Below, in pieces: positions 7,648 through 15,263 of a DNA stretch of 17,258 nucleotides. Source of the DNA: an uncultured Clostridia bacterium (GTDB lineage: Bacteria > Bacillota_A > Clostridia > Christensenellales > UBA1242); contig CANRFP010000023.1 of assembly GCA_947629895.1 (NCBI GenBank), positions 1-17,258 of the forward strand, given 5' to 3'. The notes below the pieces were generated by a model that saw only the letters and a program-made list of their open reading frames with translations, had not been told where the DNA came from and searched no databases. Every line of letters begins with the position of its first letter. Positions within the stretch are counted from its first letter, which is position 1. The position numbers and the translations under genes are program-made.

Positions 7648-9597
7648 ATGGCAATTAAAGTTTTGCCACCACAAATTTACAATCGAATTTCGGCGGGCGA
7701 AGTGGTTGAAAAGCCAGCATCAATTGTTAAGGAGCTTGTTGAAAACAGTTTGGATGCGGGTGCAACAAAAATTAGAGTGGAAATTGCAGAGGGCGGAATC
7801 AAAAAGATTTCTGTGGCCGATGACGGATGCGGAATTGAAAAAGATGACCTTCCACTTGCTTTTTTGCCGCACGCAACAAGCAAAATTGCAGAGGTGACTG
7901 ACCTTGACAGCATCTCAACTTTGGGATTTCGTGGCGAGGCGCTTGCAAGCATTGCCGCAGTTTGCCAAGTTTCCATTTCCACCAAAACAAGAAGCAGTGA
8001 AACGGGCTTTTACATTGAAGCACAGGGCGGGGAAATTTCAAAGATAAAAGAAATTGCTTCTCTTGACGGAACAACTGTGACCACAGAAAATTTGTTTTTT
8101 AACACACCGGCGCGTGCAAAATTTTTGCGCAAGCCAAAAACGGAAGAGGCTGACATAACGCATATGATTGAAAAGTTTATGCTTGCAAGGCCAGAAGTTG
8201 ATTTTGTTTATGTTGTGGACGGAAAAGAGGTTTACAGCCATCATTCTGGCGGTTTGGACGAAGTTTTGTATCTTATTTATGGCAAAGATGTGTTTGAAAA
8301 TTTGGTTAAACTTGACTTCTCTGATGAAAACATTGGCGTTTCGGGCTATGTTGTAACGCCAAAAGTTTCAAGACCAAACAGAACTTATCAAACGTTGTTT
8401 GTCAATGGCAGATTTGTGGAAAACTTTATGGTTTCGGCCTGTGTTCAAGGCGTTTATGAGCCATTTTTGATGAAAGGGCGCTTTCCAATTTACACAATAA
8501 AACTGACCCTTCCTTTTGAAAGTGTGGACGTGAATGTTCATCCAAGCAAAAAAGAGGTTAAGTTTGAAAATTCTTCCAAAGTTTTTGGAGTGATAAGGCG
8601 AGCGGTTGAAAAAGCGCTTATTGGCACAAATTTGATTGCGGATTTTGAGGTTAAAAACAAAGACGAAAAAGAGTGGAGCAAGTTTAGCCTTGAAAATGAC
8701 GAAGAGCCAAGACGAACAGGCTTTTATTCATCATTAACTGAAAAAATTGCAAATGAGGGCAAAAGTTTTAAGGTGACAGTTTGCAGTGACAAAGAGAATG
8801 AAAAGTTTGTTTCGCCTAAGGAATATCAAGACAAGGGCATTGAGATTATAAATATGCCGGATTTTTCAACCATTAAGGGCGACCAAAGCCCAAAGAACAG
8901 GCCGGGCAGATTTTTCTTTGACCAATCTGGCGACAGCCTTTTGCATGAAGTTGAAATCAATGTTGAAAAGAAGCAGGCACAAGATGAAACCTTGCCAGAA
9001 GTTAAAGAGGACAGTTTTTTAACATCAAAGGCGGAGGAAATTAAAATTGTTGGCGTTGTGTTTAAAACTTACATCATCACGGAGTTTGAGGACAGCATCT
9101 ATGTTGTTGACCAGCACGCAATGCATGAAAGGCAACTGTATGACCAGTTGAAAGCCCAAATGGAGAAAAACAACGTGGCAAAACAAGGCCTTTTGGTGCC
9201 ATATAAAATTTCGCTTGCAACAATGGACAAGCAAATTTTTGAAAGCAAACTTGAAAATTTGAAACAAATTGGTTTTGAGTTTGGCATGAAAGGCAAAGAT
9301 TATTGCATAACCGCCGTTCCTTTTGTTATTTCAAACATAAACCTTGAAAAATTTGTTGAAGAAATTTTGCAAGAGGGCGTTTTGAAGGACAAAACTGCCA
9401 GCGCGCTTGTGAATGAAAAACTTTGTCAAACTGCTTGCAAGCACGCAATTAGGGCGGGCGACAGCATAAGCAAAGATGAAATTTTGTATTTAATTAACAA
9501 AATTAAAGAAGGGGTTGCTCTGTGTCCTCATGGCAGACCAATCATTGTGAAAATCACAAGAAAAGAACTTGAAAAAATGTTTAAAAGGACCTTATAA
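7648..9597 (+). CDS. mutL: DNA mismatch repair protein MutL (endonuclease type)
   Basis: MutL couples MutS recognition to strand removal. The 649-residue protein has an N-terminal GHKL ATPase with the same numbering as E. coli MutL: VKELVENSLDAGAT (E29, N33), DDGCGI (D58), ATSKI and GFRGEAL. After a low-complexity charged linker (about residues 335-460) comes the C-terminal dimerisation/endonuclease domain with DQHAMHE (from D488), ACKHAIRAGD and CPHGRP. These metal-binding motifs mark the endonuclease kind of MutL found in bacteria without MutH. The first motif, normally DQHA-x2-E-x4-E, ends in D499 instead of E. A strong AAGGAGGAG ribosome binding site overlaps the mutS stop codon, and miaA starts on the last base of the mutL stop. 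Confidence 0.97.
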   Translation: MAIKVLPPQIYNRISAGEVVEKPASIVKELVENSLDAGATKIRVEIAEGGIKKISVADDGCGIEKDDLPLAFLPHATSKIAEVTDLDSISTLGFRGEALASIAAVCQVSISTKTRSSETGFYIEAQGGEISKIKEIASLDGTTVTTENLFFNTPARAKFLRKPKTEEADITHMIEKFMLARPEVDFVYVVDGKEVYSHHSGGLDEVLYLIYGKDVFENLVKLDFSDENIGVSGYVVTPKVSRPNRTYQTLFVNGRFVENFMVSACVQGVYEPFLMKGRFPIYTIKLTLPFESVDVNVHPSKKEVKFENSSKVFGVIRRAVEKALIGTNLIADFEVKNKDEKEWSKFSLENDEEPRRTGFYSSLTEKIANEGKSFKVTVCSDKENEKFVSPKEYQDKGIEIINMPDFSTIKGDQSPKNRPGRFFFDQSGDSLLHEVEINVEKKQAQDETLPEVKEDSFLTSKAEEIKIVGVVFKTYIITEFEDSIYVVDQHAMHERQLYDQLKAQMEKNNVAKQGLLVPYKISLATMDKQIFESKLENLKQIGFEFGMKGKDYCITAVPFVISNINLEKFVEEILQEGVLKDKTASALVNEKLCQTACKHAIRAGDSISKDEILYLINKIKEGVALCPHGRPIIVKITRKELEKMFKRTL

Positions 9598-10490
9598 TGA
9601 AAAAAGTTGTTTTTATTTTGGGCCCGACAGCAGTTGGAAAATCGGAATTTGCGATTGCTATTGCAAAAAAGTTCAATGGCGAAATTATTTCTGCGGACAG
9701 CGTTCAAGTTTACAAAAAACTTAACATAGGCTCGGCAAAAATAATGGATATGAAAGGCGTTGTTCATCATGGAATTGACATTCTAGAGCCAAATGAAAAT
9801 TTTTCTGTTTTTGATTTTGTGGAGTATTCCAAAAAAAAGATTGACGAAATTTCTGCAAAGGGAAAATTGCCAATTGTTGTTGGCGGAACGGGACTATACA
9901 TCAAGGCGCTCACTGAGGGCTACAACTTGGGTGGAGTTTCAAAAAATGATGCTTTGAGGGAAAAGTTGGAAGAAGACGCAAAAGAATTTGGACTTGATTT
10001 CCTTTACCAAAAACTTCAAAAGATAAATCCTCAAATGGCAGAAAAAACGGATAAAAACAACAAAGTAAGGGTGATTAGGGCGCTTGAAATTGCCTTGTCA
10101 AACGGCGAAAAAGCAAAAACAGAAACTTACAGCATAAACCCACTTTTGATTGCATTAAATCGAACAAGAGAAAAACTTTATGAGGGCATAAATGCGCGTG
10201 TGGATGTTATGTTCAAGAGCGGCCTTGTGCAAGAAGTTGAGGGGCTTGTGAGAAGCGGAATAACAAGAGAGTGCCAATCTATGCGCGCGATTGGATATAA
10301 GGAAGTTTTGGATTATCTTGACGGAAAAGCGGATTTGGAAACAACCAAAAATCTTATCAAGCAGCACACAAGAAACTATGCCAAAAGGCAGCTGACTTTT
10401 TTGCGAGGAATGAACTGCCATATGGTGGACGTTGAAAATGTGAATGAAGCGAAAAAAGAGATTTTTGAGTGTGTTGAGAGGTGGTTATGA
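9597..10490 (+). CDS. miaA: tRNA dimethylallyltransferase MiaA
   Basis: MiaA transfers a dimethylallyl group from DMAPP to N6 of A37 in tRNAs that read UNN codons, making i6A, the substrate of MiaB encoded four genes upstream in sequence order. The 297-residue length fits. Seen: the P-loop GPTAVGKS (9-16), the catalytic aspartate in ISADSVQVYK (D35), HHGIDI, the substrate-channel motif VVGGTGLYIKAL, the RAIEIA-like RVIRALEIALSNG, and QHTRNYAKRQLTFLR near the end. The ATG shares one base with the mutL stop (TAATG), and AAAAGGA lies upstream. hfq, which often follows miaA, is not here; the YnbB-type gene overlaps the stop codon directly. Confidence 0.97.
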   Translation: MKKVVFILGPTAVGKSEFAIAIAKKFNGEIISADSVQVYKKLNIGSAKIMDMKGVVHHGIDILEPNENFSVFDFVEYSKKKIDEISAKGKLPIVVGGTGLYIKALTEGYNLGGVSKNDALREKLEEDAKEFGLDFLYQKLQKINPQMAEKTDKNNKVRVIRALEIALSNGEKAKTETYSINPLLIALNRTREKLYEGINARVDVMFKSGLVQEVEGLVRSGITRECQSMRAIGYKEVLDYLDGKADLETTKNLIKQHTRNYAKRQLTFLRGMNCHMVDVENVNEAKKEIFECVERWL

Positions 10491-11701
10491 ACGAAATTGA
10501 ACAAATAGAACAAATTGAAGAGAGGTTGGCACCAACTTTTAAAGAAATTGAAAAAGTTGCTTTTTTCAATCAAAAAAAAGTGCTTAAAGCCTTTCAAGAA
10601 ATTGGCGTTACGACTTCGCATTTTGTTGGCACAAGCGGCTATGGCTACACCGACAAAGGCAGGGATGATTTTGCGCGCGTTATGGCAAAGGTTTTTGGGA
10701 CAGAGGATGCCTTATGCTCTCCACATCTCACTTGTGGCACACACACAATTGCAACTGCGCTCTATGGCCTTCTTCGCCCAAATGACACAATGCTTTCCAT
10801 AACGGGAGAACTTTATGACACACTGCACGACACGCTTTTTGGGCAGTATAATGGAAGTTTGGAAAGTTTGGGGGTGAAAATAAAGTTCATCGACCTTAAA
10901 AACAACGAATTTGATGAAAAAGCAATTTTGGATTTTATAAAAAACAACAAAGTTAGAGTTGTTTTTGTGCAAAAATCAAGAGGGTATTCAAGCCGAAAAG
11001 CAATTTCAGTGGACAAAATGAAGCCAATTTTTGAAAAAATCAAGGCGCTAAGCCCAAATTCGTTTATTGTTGTGGACAACTGTTATGGCGAATTTGTTGA
11101 AACAAAAGAACCAACCGAAGTTGGCGCAGATGTTTGTGTGGGCTCGTTTATTAAAAATGTTGGCGGCTCGCTTGCTCCAACGGGCGGCTATATTGTTGGC
11201 ACAAAAGAGGCAATTTCAAAAATTGAAAACCGCTTCACTTGCCCTTCACTTGGGAGAGAAACGGGTTCCTATGAGCCGGGTTATAGGCTGTTTTTTCAAG
11301 GGCTTTTTCTTGCGCCTCATGTGGTTAGTCAAGCCCTTAAAGGCGGCTGTTTGGTTGGCGAAGTGATGAAAAGCAAAGGGTTTAAAATCATTCCTGAAAC
11401 AAATGAAAAATGTTTTGATATAATTCGTTCGGTGGTGTTTGAAAACGAGGAGCAACTCATTGATTTTGTTAGGCTTATTCAAAAACTTTCGCCTGTTGAC
11501 AGCAGTTTTGTGCCAACGCCTTATCCAATGGCGGGCTACACAACAAATGTCATAATGGCGGCTGGAACGTTTGTGGAGGGGGCATCGCTTGAACTTTCTT
11601 GTGACAGCCCAATCAAAAAGCCATATATTGCCTATTTTCAAGGCGGAATAACCTATGAACAACTAAAAATTTTGGCTTTGGAACTTATGAAAAAATATTG
11701 A
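10487..11701 (+). CDS. ynbB: YnbB-type PLP-dependent enzyme (methionine gamma-lyase-like / 'aluminium resistance' family)
   Basis: A 404-residue fold-type I pyridoxal-phosphate enzyme. The family-specific block GSFIKNVGGSLAPTGGYIVG holds the likely Schiff-base lysine (K223); SGYGYTDKGRD, CSPHLTCGTHTIATALYGLLRP and VVDNCYGEF (the cofactor-binding aspartate region) precede it, and PYPMAGYTTNVIMAAGTFVEG lies near the end. The family is annotated as cystathionine beta/gamma-lyase-like or aluminium resistance protein; the physiological substrate is uncertain, so no reaction is assigned. I start at the ATG at 10487, which overlaps the miaA stop (ATGA) and follows GAGAGGTGG; a GTG two codons earlier is possible. 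This is the last gene of the miaB operon; in Bacillota this family is often found near miaA and hfq. Confidence 0.9.
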   Translation: MNEIEQIEQIEERLAPTFKEIEKVAFFNQKKVLKAFQEIGVTTSHFVGTSGYGYTDKGRDDFARVMAKVFGTEDALCSPHLTCGTHTIATALYGLLRPNDTMLSITGELYDTLHDTLFGQYNGSLESLGVKIKFIDLKNNEFDEKAILDFIKNNKVRVVFVQKSRGYSSRKAISVDKMKPIFEKIKALSPNSFIVVDNCYGEFVETKEPTEVGADVCVGSFIKNVGGSLAPTGGYIVGTKEAISKIENRFTCPSLGRETGSYEPGYRLFFQGLFLAPHVVSQALKGGCLVGEVMKSKGFKIIPETNEKCFDIIRSVVFENEEQLIDFVRLIQKLSPVDSSFVPTPYPMAGYTTNVIMAAGTFVEGASLELSCDSPIKKPYIAYFQGGITYEQLKILALELMKKY

Positions 11702-11702
11702 T

Positions 11703-11735
11703 TTAACATAACTTTGCCTTGCGCACGCATAAAAT
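11703..11735 (+). promoter_or_regulatory. Possible promoter of the SpoIIM-like gene
   Basis: TAAAAT (11730-11735) ends 5 nt before the ATG at 11741, a spacing like that of the other leading genes. The only good -35 candidate, TTAACA (11703-11708), lies 21 nt upstream of that box (19 nt from the overlapping CATAAA), which is too far for a standard promoter. There is no Shine-Dalgarno site before the ATG. Confidence 0.3.
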
Positions 11736-11740
11736 GTGTT

Positions 11741-12364
11741 ATGGCTAAATCTTATAAAATGCAAGCGTTAAAAAACGGCTTAAAATTTTCTTGTCAAAGT
11801 GCCATTCGGGCGAACAAAATCAAAATCATAATAAGTTTTGTGTTGGTTTTGGCGGCAATTTGTGCGGGGATTGTTGTTGCAATAAAGGCAAAAAATGCCT
11901 ATGAACTTGGCAGACTTCAAGACATAAATTTGCAGAATTTTTATGATGGCTTTGTTTTGTCTTCATCTGCATTTTTTTTGAGATGCTTTTCACTTTTTTT
12001 GAATTTGGGCATTTTGACGGCACTTGCTTTTGCTCCAAAACTTTCCTTTTTGGCAAATATTTTGTTTGCTTATAGGGGCTATCTTTTTGGCTTGAATTTT
12101 GCTTTGATTGTGATTTTTTATGGAATTGGCTCAATTTTCACGGCGGTTGTTATTGTGTTGCCTTGCCAAATTTTCACACTCGTTTTTATGATTTTGTATT
12201 TTTTGGTGCTGACGTGCATCAATGCAAATGCAAGAAAATATGGCTATTGCGAAACAAACAAATTTCTTTTCATCTTAGTTGGTTTTTTGATTTTGTTTGC
12301 AATAAATCTTGCTGAAACTCTTCTTCTGATTTTCCTAAATGGAAAAGTTATTATGGTTATTTGA
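11741..12364 (+). CDS. SpoIIM-like multi-pass membrane protein
   Basis: A 207-residue, very hydrophobic protein. A basic N-terminus (about residues 1-30) is followed by a membrane segment near 31-50, an extracytoplasmic-type loop ending around NFYDGFVLSSSAFFLRC, and further segments covering about 80-100, 108-130, 132-160 and 175-200. The pattern of one segment, a loop, then a hydrophobic block with YRGYLFGLNFAL and VLPCQIFTLVFMILY resembles SpoIIM (DUF95), whose members are about 200 residues long and act with SpoIID and SpoIIP in septal peptidoglycan removal during engulfment. Its neighbour, a DacF-type carboxypeptidase, fits this, since spoIIM and dacF lie in one region in Bacillus. The match is by layout rather than by strong motifs. 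Other starts are TTG 11714 and ATG 11759; none has a good Shine-Dalgarno site. Confidence 0.55.
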   Translation: MAKSYKMQALKNGLKFSCQSAIRANKIKIIISFVLVLAAICAGIVVAIKAKNAYELGRLQDINLQNFYDGFVLSSSAFFLRCFSLFLNLGILTALAFAPKLSFLANILFAYRGYLFGLNFALIVIFYGIGSIFTAVVIVLPCQIFTLVFMILYFLVLTCINANARKYGYCETNKFLFILVGFLILFAINLAETLLLIFLNGKVIMVI

Positions 12365-12374
12365 GATTGAATAA

Positions 12375-12414
12375 AAAAACTTCTTTTGAAAAAACTAAGG
12401 CAAAAGGAGTTTTT
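12375..12414 (+). promoter_or_regulatory. Hairpin covering the dacF ribosome binding site (possible attenuator or terminator)
   Basis: A 14-bp stem with a single G-U pair joins 12375-12388 (AAAAACTTCTTTTG) to 12401-12414 (CAAAAGGAGTTTTT), with a 12-nt loop. The 3' arm contains the AAAGGAG Shine-Dalgarno site of dacF (12403-12409). It is followed by G and a few T residues, so it could also act as a weak terminator after the SpoIIM-like gene. Confidence 0.6.
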
Positions 12415-12419
12415 GTTTT

Positions 12420-13580
12420 ATGAAAAAATTTTGGACATCTTGTGTATTATGCATACTTGCAGCCACTATATTTTGTGGTGGTATGCAAACTTCCGCAATT
12501 GCTTATGCTCAGCAAAGTGATTTGGATTTTTCAAGTAAGAGCGCACTTTTGATGGAATATGACAGCGGCGAAATTTTGTTTTCAAAGGACGCAACCGAAC
12601 ATTTGCCTGTTGCAAGCATGGTTAAGATGATGACAATTTTGATTGCTCTGGAAGAATACGAACAGGGCAATGTTGCGCTTGACACAAAAATCACAACAAC
12701 CGAAAACGCTTCAAGCATGGGCGGGTCGCAAGTGTTTCTTGACCCATTTGTGGACTACACTTTTGAGGACCTTTTAAAGTCGGTGATTATGGCATCTGCA
12801 AACGATGCGAGTGTGGCACTTGCCGAATATTTTAATGGGAATGAAAACGCATTCACAAACAGAATGAACAGAAGGGCAAAAGAACTTGGCATGGTGGACA
12901 CGCATTATTCAAACTGCACAGGGCTTCCAGCGCCTGAACAATATTCTTCGGCAAAAGACACTGCAATTGTTCTGAGAGAAATTTTGAAACACGACATCTA
13001 TCACAATTACAGCACAATTTGGATGGACGAACTTGTGCATCCAAGTGGGCGAAAAACAGAACTTGTGAACACAAACAGACTTATTCGATATTTTAAAGGC
13101 TGCGATGGCGGAAAAACAGGTTCAACAAATGAGGCGGGCTGCTGTCTTGGGGCTTCGGCGAAGCGTGGAGATATGAGGCTTATTTCGGTTATTGTTGGCG
13201 CGCCAAACAGCACTGCAAGGTTTAATGAAAGTGCAAATCTTCTCAATTATGGCTTTTCAAACTTTGTAAGCGAAAAAATTGTGGATATGGATGTTGCAAT
13301 CGCCACACTTCCTGTTTTGAAAGGCAAGGTTGAAACTGCTGATGTGTTTGCGAAAGAGAGTTTTTCGGCGGTGGTGAAAAAAGGTGACAATTTTGGCTAT
13401 GAGGTGAATGTTGAAACGGACAAAGCGGTTAAAGCGCCTGGCAAAATTGGCGATGTTGTTGGAACTGCAACAATCACAAAAGACGGGCAAGTGATAAAAG
13501 AAATTCCAATTGTTTTGAAAGAGAATTTGAAACACCTTTCATATTTTGAAACCGCTCACAAAGTTGTTGAAAAGTGGTGA
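12420..13580 (+). CDS. dacF: D-alanyl-D-alanine carboxypeptidase, DacF/PBP5 type (peptidase S11)
   Basis: It removes the terminal D-alanine from peptidoglycan pentapeptides outside the membrane, limiting cross-linking. The 386-residue protein starts with a signal peptide (MKKF then a hydrophobic core, with likely cleavage after AYA near residue 30). The S11 active-site motifs are all present: SMVK (S66, K69), SAN (126-128) and KTG (232-234, within GGKTGSTNEAG). The C-terminal ~120 residues form the PBP5-type beta domain; the usual amphipathic membrane-anchoring helix is short or absent. The AAAGGAG site is about 10 nt upstream of the ATG and sits inside a long hairpin. The neighbouring SpoIIM-like gene suggests the sporulation type DacF rather than DacA, but this naming is an inference. 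A terminator follows the gene. Confidence 0.93.
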   Translation: MKKFWTSCVLCILAATIFCGGMQTSAIAYAQQSDLDFSSKSALLMEYDSGEILFSKDATEHLPVASMVKMMTILIALEEYEQGNVALDTKITTTENASSMGGSQVFLDPFVDYTFEDLLKSVIMASANDASVALAEYFNGNENAFTNRMNRRAKELGMVDTHYSNCTGLPAPEQYSSAKDTAIVLREILKHDIYHNYSTIWMDELVHPSGRKTELVNTNRLIRYFKGCDGGKTGSTNEAGCCLGASAKRGDMRLISVIVGAPNSTARFNESANLLNYGFSNFVSEKIVDMDVAIATLPVLKGKVETADVFAKESFSAVVKKGDNFGYEVNVETDKAVKAPGKIGDVVGTATITKDGQVIKEIPIVLKENLKHLSYFETAHKVVEKW

Positions 13581-13589
13581 CAATTGAAA

Positions 13590-13618
13590 TTTGTCAAAGC
13601 ATTTGAAATTTTGACAAA
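13590..13618. repeat. Inverted repeat TTTGTCAAA / TTTGACAAA downstream of dacF
   Basis: Perfect 9-nt arms at 13590-13598 and 13610-13618 with an 11-nt spacer, lying between the dacF stop codon and its terminator. It may be an operator, a 3'-end stem or chance in AT-rich DNA. TTGACA occurs in the right arm, but no -10 box follows at the proper distance. Confidence 0.45.
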
Positions 13619-13635
13619 ATGAAAAATTTGTTGTG

Positions 13636-13660
13636 AAAGACGCACTTTGGTGCGTTTTTT
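13636..13660 (+). terminator. Rho-independent terminator after dacF
   Basis: Stem ACGCAC / GTGCGT (13640-13645 with 13650-13655), loop TTTG, extended by a weak AAAG/TTTT base, with a T run to 13660. The scpA promoter begins right behind it. Confidence 0.9.
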
Positions 13661-13661
13661 C

Positions 13662-13690
13662 TTGCGTTTTTTTGCGGCATTTGTTATAAT
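13662..13690 (+). promoter_or_regulatory. Predicted promoter of scpA-scpB
   Basis: A perfect TATAAT (13685-13690) with a weak -35 TTGCGT (13662-13667) at exactly 17 nt. The ATG at 13697 lies 6 nt after the -10 box, with no Shine-Dalgarno site, so the transcript would start at about the first base of the start codon. Confidence 0.65.
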
Positions 13691-13696
13691 TTTGTT

Positions 13697-14455
13697 ATGC
13701 CAAGTGAAAATGAAGAAAGCCAAGATATGCTCTTGGGCAGTGACGTTATGAGGTTTAAACTGGACGGCTTTGAAGGTCCATTGGATTTATTATTGCACCT
13801 CATAAAAGAAGCCAAACTTGACATTGCAACTGTTAAACTTGCTGACATCACAGAACAATATCTTGAATATATGCAAGATATTAAAAGTGTGGATATGGAC
13901 AGGGCAAGCGAATTTATCACGGTGGCTGCCACTCTTATTGAAATCAAATCAAAGAGCGTTCTTCCTGTTGAAACGGAAGAGGTGGAAGAGGACAGCGATG
14001 AGGCACTTCTTCTTCGTAGATTGGAAGAATACAAATTGTTCAAAGAAATTGGCTCAAACTTAAAGCAGTTTGAGGACACAAACAAAATGTATAGAGCGCC
14101 AGGCAAGGAAACAGAAAAGGTTAAGGTTATCATGAAAGACATGGTGCTTGACCAACTTTTGGATGCCTTTGCAAAACTTATGACAAAGCAAGAACTCAAA
14201 AAAGTTGCTTTGGATGACACTCCAAAGAAAATTGTTAAAGACCGTTTTACGGTTGCGGAAAAAATTATTTCTATAAGAAATTTTGCAAAAGAGAAAAGGC
14301 GTTTTGAATTTGAAGAATTGTTCAGTGATGACATGACCAAAAGTGAGCTTATAAATGTGTTTTTGGCACTTTTGGAACTTTTGAAATTGCAAACGGTTAA
14401 AGTTTTGCAAAATGGCATTTTCGGGCAAATTATAATCACAGCAAACGAGGTGTAA
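13697..14455 (+). CDS. scpA: Segregation and condensation protein A (ScpA, kleisin)
   Basis: ScpA is the kleisin subunit that bridges the two heads of the SMC dimer and binds ScpB, forming the bacterial condensin that compacts and segregates the chromosome. The family hallmark FEGPLDLLLHLI is seen near residue 25, followed by KLADITEQYLEYM and EFITVAATLIEIKSKSVLP. The middle is acidic and helical, and a winged-helix C-terminus (about residues 185-250: RFTVAEKIISIRNFAKEKRR onward) contacts the SMC head. The length of 252 residues is usual. The ATG at 13697 sits 6 nt after TATAAT without a Shine-Dalgarno site; the in-frame ATG at 13748 (MRFKLDGFEG) would give an N-terminus more like B. subtilis ScpA but has only a weak ribosome binding site. 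scpB follows after 4 nt. Confidence 0.95.
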   Translation: MPSENEESQDMLLGSDVMRFKLDGFEGPLDLLLHLIKEAKLDIATVKLADITEQYLEYMQDIKSVDMDRASEFITVAATLIEIKSKSVLPVETEEVEEDSDEALLLRRLEEYKLFKEIGSNLKQFEDTNKMYRAPGKETEKVKVIMKDMVLDQLLDAFAKLMTKQELKKVALDDTPKKIVKDRFTVAEKIISIRNFAKEKRRFEFEELFSDDMTKSELINVFLALLELLKLQTVKVLQNGIFGQIIITANEV

Positions 14456-14459
14456 TTTT

Positions 14460-15116
14460 ATGAGCGATAAAAACGATAAAAAAAGTTTGAAAGAAATTGT
14501 TTTGTCAGTGCTTTTCGTTGCGGGCGAGGGCGTTGAAAAATCTTTTATTGCAGAAAAATTGAATGTCACAGAAAAAGAAGTTGAAAAAGCGATTGACGAG
14601 CTTTCAAAAATCTATGATGGCGAAAATGGCATTCATTTGATTAAGTTTAAAAACAAAGTTCAACTTGCATCAAACCCACTTTATGCAGATGAAATAAGTG
14701 CGGTTTTGAATCCTATAAGAGAAAAAACTTTAACCAGGGCGGCACTTGAAACGCTTGCGATTATTGCTTATAAACAACCAATTACAAAACTTGAAATTGA
14801 GGAAATCAGAACGGTGAACAGTGATTATGCTGTGCAAGTTTTGAGCGAACAAAATATGATTGAAGTTGTTGGAAGAAAAGATGCAGTTGGCAAGCCACTT
14901 GTGTTTGGAACAACAGAAAACTTTTTGAAAAGGTTTAATTTAAGAGATTTGGCCGACCTTCCAGATTATGAAACTTTGCTTGAAAGAATTAAGGTTATTG
15001 AGGAAGGCGAGGGGCAACCTAAGAGTGACAGTTTGTATAACGAATTTCCTCTGCCTGTTGAAGAAGAAATCCCTGAATTTTTAAAAGGTGAAGAGGGAGT
15101 TGAGAAGATTGAATAA
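14460..15116 (+). CDS. scpB: Segregation and condensation protein B (ScpB)
   Basis: ScpB dimers bind the central part of ScpA and regulate the SMC ATPase cycle. The 218-residue protein carries two winged-helix domains: the first at about residues 8-80 (SVLFVAGEGVEKSFIAEKL), the second from about 90, with the family block RAALETLAIIAYKQPITKLEIEEIR, then VVGRKDAVGKPLVFGTTENFL and LRDLADLP. The usual glycine after EEIR is T here, a minor change. An acidic tail follows. GAGGTG overlaps the scpA stop codon and serves as the ribosome binding site, so translation is probably coupled to scpA. A strong terminator lies 44 nt after the stop. Confidence 0.96.
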   Translation: MSDKNDKKSLKEIVLSVLFVAGEGVEKSFIAEKLNVTEKEVEKAIDELSKIYDGENGIHLIKFKNKVQLASNPLYADEISAVLNPIREKTLTRAALETLAIIAYKQPITKLEIEEIRTVNSDYAVQVLSEQNMIEVVGRKDAVGKPLVFGTTENFLKRFNLRDLADLPDYETLLERIKVIEEGEGQPKSDSLYNEFPLPVEEEIPEFLKGEEGVEKIE

Positions 15117-15159
15117 GTTTAAAACAATCTTTAAAGCAAAATTTTTGAACTTCAATTTT

Positions 15160-15193
15160 AAGACTTGGCAAACTTTTTGCCAGTCTTTTTTTT
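15160..15193 (+). terminator. Rho-independent terminator of scpA-scpB
   Basis: A 12-bp stem (AAGACT-GGCAAA with a one-base T bulge, 15160-15172, pairing with 15176-15187) has a 3-nt loop and a run of T to 15193. Confidence 0.93.
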
Positions 15194-15227
15194 ATTCTTT
15201 TTTTGTTGTTTTGCGAGCATCTTTTTT

Positions 15228-15258
15228 TTGAAAAAAGCGGGCTTTTGTTGCATATAAT
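15228..15258 (+). promoter_or_regulatory. Predicted promoter of the small-peptide/M50 protease operon
   Basis: TTGAAA (15228-15233), a 19-nt spacer and a perfect TATAAT (15253-15258). The ATG of the small gene at 15264 follows 5 nt later with no Shine-Dalgarno site. The spacer is longer than ideal. Confidence 0.55.
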
Positions 15259-15263
15259 ATTTC

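Noticed and set aside
13611..13639. TTGACA at 13611 as the -35 box of a promoter
   Set aside because: No TATAAT-like hexamer lies 16-19 nt downstream, and a terminator hairpin follows at once.
13684..14439. Long open frame (251 codons) on the minus strand over scpA
   Set aside because: It is an exact antisense of scpA. Its serine- and phenylalanine-rich, low-complexity product is what the complement of a Lys/Glu/Leu-rich gene gives, and it has no credible start signal.
15221..15237. Palindrome CTTTTTT-TTG-AAAAAAG as a second terminator or operator
   Set aside because: It is only A/T runs with a 3-nt loop and no T tail after it; the real scpB terminator lies just upstream, and this stretch more probably contains the -35 box of the next promoter.
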